From the NCBI RefSeq assembly GCF_017916515.1, contig NZ_JAFMTA010000001.1, positions 310,001-374,000 on the forward strand: DNA of 64,000 nt. The letters are read 5' to 3'. Within the stretch, counting starts at the first letter, position 1. The number at the start of each line of letters is the position of its first letter. This document shows positions 61,078 through 64,000 of the stretch, piece after piece. The position numbers and the translations under genes were made by a program. Source of the DNA: Naasia sp. SYSU D00948. Its GTDB lineage: Bacteria; Actinomycetota; Actinomycetes; Actinomycetales; Microbacteriaceae. Below the pieces are notes generated by a model. It did not search any database. It worked only from the letters and a program-made list of their open reading frames with translations, and was not told the origin of the DNA.

Positions 61078-61262
61078 CGCATCATGACCGGTTGGGGAGC
61101 GCGGCGGGAGAGGTTGCCCCGAAGTCGCTGCGCCCCCGTCGGCCGCTCCGCCGATACCCGTCCCCGCCCTTCGGCCCGATGTCAAGAGGGCGGGCATCCG
61201 AGCCGTCCCACCGCGACGAATTGCTACCGTCGGCACACGGACTGGCACCCCCGGGGGGAGCG

Positions 61263-62750
61263 ATGGCGATCGAACACCTCGACGTGGTGGTCGTCGGCGC
61301 CGGCATCTCGGGAATCGGCGCCGCCTGCCACCTCGTCACCGAGTGCCCGGACCGGAGCTACGTTCTCCTCGAGTCCCGCGAGGACATCGGCGGCACCTGG
61401 GACCTCTTCCGCTATCCCGGCATCCGCTCGGACTCGGACATGTTCACCTTCGGCTACTCCTTCGAGCCGTGGCAGGACCCGAAGACGATCGCGGACGGGG
61501 AGTCGATCCGCCGCTACCTCGCCTCGACGGTCGCCAAGTACGGGGTGCGCGACAGCATCCGGTTCCGGCATCGCGTGACGAGGGCGGAGTGGTCGTCCGA
61601 GCGCGCCCGCTGGACCGTGACCGCCACCCGGACCGACACCGGTGACGAGGTCCGGTTCACGTGCTCCTTCCTCCTCGTGTGCTCGGGCTACTTCCGCTAC
61701 GACCGGGGCTACACCCCCGACTTCGCGGGCAGCGGCGACTTCCGGGGCGCCCTGGTGCATCCTCAGCTCTGGCCCGAGGACCTGGACTGGACCGGGAAGC
61801 ACGTGGTGATCATCGGCAGCGGTGCGACGGCGGTCACGCTCGTCCCCGCCCTCGCCGAGCGCGCCGCCTCCGTGACCATGCTGCAGCGCTCCCCCACCTA
61901 CATCTCGTCGCGCTCGAGCCGGGACCGGATCGCGGACCTCCTCCGCCGGGCCCTGCCCCCGCGGCCGGCCTTCGCCCTGATTCGGTGGAAGAACGTCGCC
62001 TACTCGGCGCTCACCTACCGGCTGAGCCGGCGGCTCCCCGGGATCGTCAAGTGGGCGGTGCGGCGGGATCAGCGCAAGCGCCTCCCGGAGGGCTACATCG
62101 AGCGCCACCTCACGCCGTCCTACGAGCCGTGGGATCAGCGGTTCTGCGTCGCGCCCGACGGCGACCTGTTCGCGGCGATCCGGTCGGGCACGGCCCGCAT
62201 CGTGACCGACCACATCGAGCGGCTCACCGAGGACGGCGTCCTCCTCCGCTCGGGGGACCACCTCCCCGCCGACGTCCTCGTCACGGCGACCGGGCTCCAG
62301 CTCCTCCCCCTCGGCGGGATCTCGCTCGCGGTCGACGGCACCGAGGTCGAGATCGGCCGCACCGTCGCCTACAAGGGCATGATGCTCTCCGGCGTCCCCA
62401 ACTTCGCGCTCGTGATCGGGTACACCAACGCCTCCTGGACGCTGAAGTCCGACCTGGTCGCCGCCTACGTGTGCCGGCTCCTGAACCACCTGACGCGGAC
62501 CGGACAGGACATCGTGGTCCCCGTCGCGCCCGAGCTCGACGAGGCCTCGCTCGAGCCCCTCATCGACTTCACCTCCGGCTACGTGCGCCGGAGCATCGCG
62601 ACCCTGCCGAAGCAGGGCCCGGCCGCGCCCTGGCGGCTGCACCAGAACTACTTCCGGGACCTCCGGATCCTGCGGGACGGGCCGCTCACGGACGGGGTGC
62701 GGTTCGCGCAGGCGGGAGCGCGGCTGCCCCTGGAGGAGGTGAGCCGATGA
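61263..62750 (+). CDS. Flavin monooxygenase, Baeyer-Villiger type
   Basis: A 495-residue class B flavoprotein. The FAD loop is [16 protein letters not shown], then [17 protein letters not shown]. The Baeyer-Villiger fingerprint F-x-G-x3-H-x3-W-P appears as [12 protein letters not shown] (about 160-171), followed by the NADP loop [11 protein letters not shown]. It inserts oxygen beside a ketone to give an ester or lactone; the EthA-like branch is the nearest style. It overlaps the next hydrolase (ATGA), which could open the ester product. Confidence 0.9.
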   Translation: MAIEHLDVVVVGAGISGIGAACHLVTECPDRSYVLLESREDIGGTWDLFRYPGIRSDSDMFTFGYSFEPWQDPKTIADGESIRRYLASTVAKYGVRDSIRFRHRVTRAEWSSERARWTVTATRTDTGDEVRFTCSFLLVCSGYFRYDRGYTPDFAGSGDFRGALVHPQLWPEDLDWTGKHVVIIGSGATAVTLVPALAERAASVTMLQRSPTYISSRSSRDRIADLLRRALPPRPAFALIRWKNVAYSALTYRLSRRLPGIVKWAVRRDQRKRLPEGYIERHLTPSYEPWDQRFCVAPDGDLFAAIRSGTARIVTDHIERLTEDGVLLRSGDHLPADVLVTATGLQLLPLGGISLAVDGTEVEIGRTVAYKGMMLSGVPNFALVIGYTNASWTLKSDLVAAYVCRLLNHLTRTGQDIVVPVAPELDEASLEPLIDFTSGYVRRSIATLPKQGPAAPWRLHQNYFRDLRILRDGPLTDGVRFAQAGARLPLEEVSR

Positions 62751-63604
62751 CCACCTCGCTGGCGCGGTCCGCGGAGCTGCGCGTCGCCGGTCGCCGCGTC
62801 CGCTACCGCGACACCGGTCGCGGCGAGCCGGTCCTGCTCGTGCACGGCATCGGCCGGAGCCTCGAGGACTGGGACGAGCAGCACGACCTGCTGTCCGAGC
62901 GCCACCGGGTGATCAGCGTGGACCTGCCGGGCTTCGGCTGGTCGGACCGACTGCCGCACACCACGACGCTCGACCGGCTGGCCCGGTGGATCGCGGTCTT
63001 CCTCGACGAGCTCGGGGTCCGCGAGCCGGTCCACCTCGTGGGGAACTCGCTCGGCGGCGCCGTCGCGATGACCTTCGCGGCGGAGCATCCCGACCGGGTG
63101 CGTGACCTCGTGCTCGTCAACAGCGCCGGCTTCGGCCGCGAGGTCACGCTGGGCCTCCGGCTGCTCGCCCTGCGCCCTCTCGCGCGCCTGCTGCTCAAGC
63201 CGAGCCGCACGAGGGCCGCCCGCGGCCTCAAGGGCATCTTCCACGACCCCGCCTTCGTGACCGAGGAGCGGATCGCGCACGCCCACGCTCTGGCTCAGCG
63301 GCCGGCCGACGCGATGCTCGAGACCGCCCGGCAGCTCGGCACCTTCCGCGGGGTCCGGGAGCCGTGGCGCAGCGAGCTGCTCGCCCGCATGGCGGACCTG
63401 CACTTCCCCGTCCTCGTCGTCTGGGGCGCGAAGGACCTGATCCTGCCCGCGGTCCACCTCGAGGCCGCGAGGACGGCGCTCCCCCGCGTCCGCACCCACC
63501 TCTTCGACGACACGGGCCACATGCCGCAGATCGAGCAGGCGGAGCGGTTCGCGGAGCTGATCGAGCGGTTCTGGTCCGCGGAGAGCGACGAGGGGCGCGC
63601 CTAG
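62747..63604 (+). CDS. Alpha/beta hydrolase paired with the monooxygenase
   Basis: A 285-residue serine hydrolase: VLLVHGIGRSLEDWDEQ (oxyanion), VGNSLGGAVAM (nucleophile elbow, Ser near 104), WGAKDLILP (acid) and DDTGHMPQIEQ (His). There is no signal peptide. Its ATG overlaps the monooxygenase stop, so the two are made together; hydrolysis of the ester or lactone from that enzyme is the natural inference. Confidence 0.88.
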   Translation: MTTSLARSAELRVAGRRVRYRDTGRGEPVLLVHGIGRSLEDWDEQHDLLSERHRVISVDLPGFGWSDRLPHTTTLDRLARWIAVFLDELGVREPVHLVGNSLGGAVAMTFAAEHPDRVRDLVLVNSAGFGREVTLGLRLLALRPLARLLLKPSRTRAARGLKGIFHDPAFVTEERIAHAHALAQRPADAMLETARQLGTFRGVREPWRSELLARMADLHFPVLVVWGAKDLILPAVHLEAARTALPRVRTHLFDDTGHMPQIEQAERFAELIERFWSAESDEGRA

Positions 63605-63999
63605 GACCGGGACGCCCCGCGCTCCTCCACGAGCTCCCGGTGCGCCGTGCTGTGCAGGTGGAAGTCCCGCACGTCGCCCGCGGAGAGCGTGAGCAGGATG
63701 CCGATGTCCAGCACGAGGTTGAGCACCCACAGCTGGAACGCGAGGCCGGACGGCGCCGGCGGGCCGCTGCTCAGGCCGATCGCGATCCCCACCACGCTGA
63801 GGGTGAGGGCGACGAGCCGGGCGGCGGGGTGGCCGGTGAACGTGAAGTGACCGAGCAGCACGTAGATGAGCGCCGCCAGCAGCATGCCGGGCAGCAGCAC
63901 CGAGAGCCGCTCGGGCGACCCCGGCAGGTCGAGCCACCAGGACTGCTCCGGCGCGGAGAACGCGGCGACGCCGAGGACGCCCGCCATGCCCGTCCCCAC
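63601..63999 (-). CDS. Membrane protein, possibly 5'-truncated by window edge
   Basis: At least 132 residues are visible, with about three or four hydrophobic spans (including VLLPGMLLAALIYVLLGHFTF and LVALTLSVVGIAIGLSSG) and a short charged C-terminal tail (REL-VEERGASRS). The start may lie beyond the window. The family is not recognised. Its stop overlaps the end of the convergent hydrolase gene by a few bases. Confidence 0.5.
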   Translation of the reverse strand: MGTGMAGVLGVAAFSAPEQSWWLDLPGSPERLSVLLPGMLLAALIYVLLGHFTFTGHPAARLVALTLSVVGIAIGLSSGPPAPSGLAFQLWVLNLVLDIGILLTLSAGDVRDFHLHSTAHRELVEERGASRS

Positions 64000-64000
64000 C

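Overview
The window reads as chromosome of a high-GC actinobacterium. The likely family is Microbacteriaceae (Clavibacter, Rathayibacter, Curtobacterium or Leifsonia type). This is inferred from the G/C-rich coding sequence, Ala/Arg/Gly-rich proteins, a DUF3039 protein, wall-glycopolymer genes and many genes with a TANNNT box about 6 nt before the start codon (leaderless type). The species was not determined.

Regions. (1) 1-3 kb: end of a membrane protein gene, an ECF-type sigma factor with a membrane-anchored partner, an anchored coiled-coil protein and an excalibur-like secreted protein. (2) 3-9.5 kb: a tadABC secretion-ATPase/platform operon without pilin genes. A decayed copy of the first ~130 codons of tadA lies about 2 kb away; an unknown membrane-anchored protein sits between the copies and a lower-GC 7-TM protein lies beyond. 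This is the most accessory-looking part. (3) 9.5-23.3 kb: mostly housekeeping: membrane proteins, alpha/beta hydrolase, tRNA-Leu, DedA, Nramp transporter, rdgB-rph-murI, pncB, DUF3039 and an ABC exporter whose ATPase has a ~310-residue low-complexity extension. (4) 23.4-30.9 kb: a cell-wall glycopolymer (teichoic-acid-like) locus with nucleotidyltransferase, TagG/TagH-like exporter, glycerophosphotransferase-like protein, two GT2 enzymes and a CDP-alcohol phosphotransferase. (5) 30.9-31.4 kb: non-coding DNA with three 75-nt nested palindromes. (6) 31.4-39.4 kb: HtrA protease, two overlapping secreted proteins, aminotransferase, nitrilase-family hydrolase, Fpg/Nei glycosylase, Dabb protein and FAD oxidoreductase.

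(7) 39.5-57.2 kb: carbohydrate catabolism under LacI-type control. A secreted GH3 beta-glucosidase faces its own LacI regulator. The operon running from 51.2 down to 43.0 kb encodes what looks like an oxidative uronate/aldarate route: NAD-dependent dehydrogenase, enolase-superfamily dehydratase/cycloisomerase, 5-dehydro-4-deoxyglucarate dehydratase and 2-oxoglutarate-semialdehyde-type dehydrogenase, with esterase and FAH-family genes. A second operon (57.0 to 53.1 kb) holds Gfo/Idh, DUF6807, cupin and a metal-site-degenerate M24 protein. Operators with the core AAGCGCTT precede both operons and the LacI gene, so they look like one regulon. No transporter is present.

(8) 57.2-64 kb: aldo/keto reductase, a secreted protein with two PepSY-like repeats, amylosucrase, a Baeyer-Villiger-type monooxygenase overlapping an alpha/beta hydrolase, and a membrane protein running to the window edge.

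The least explained feature is the palindrome array at 30949-31322. The tadA duplication with its cargo and the AAGCGCTT regulon come next. All family calls are by eye; no database search was run.
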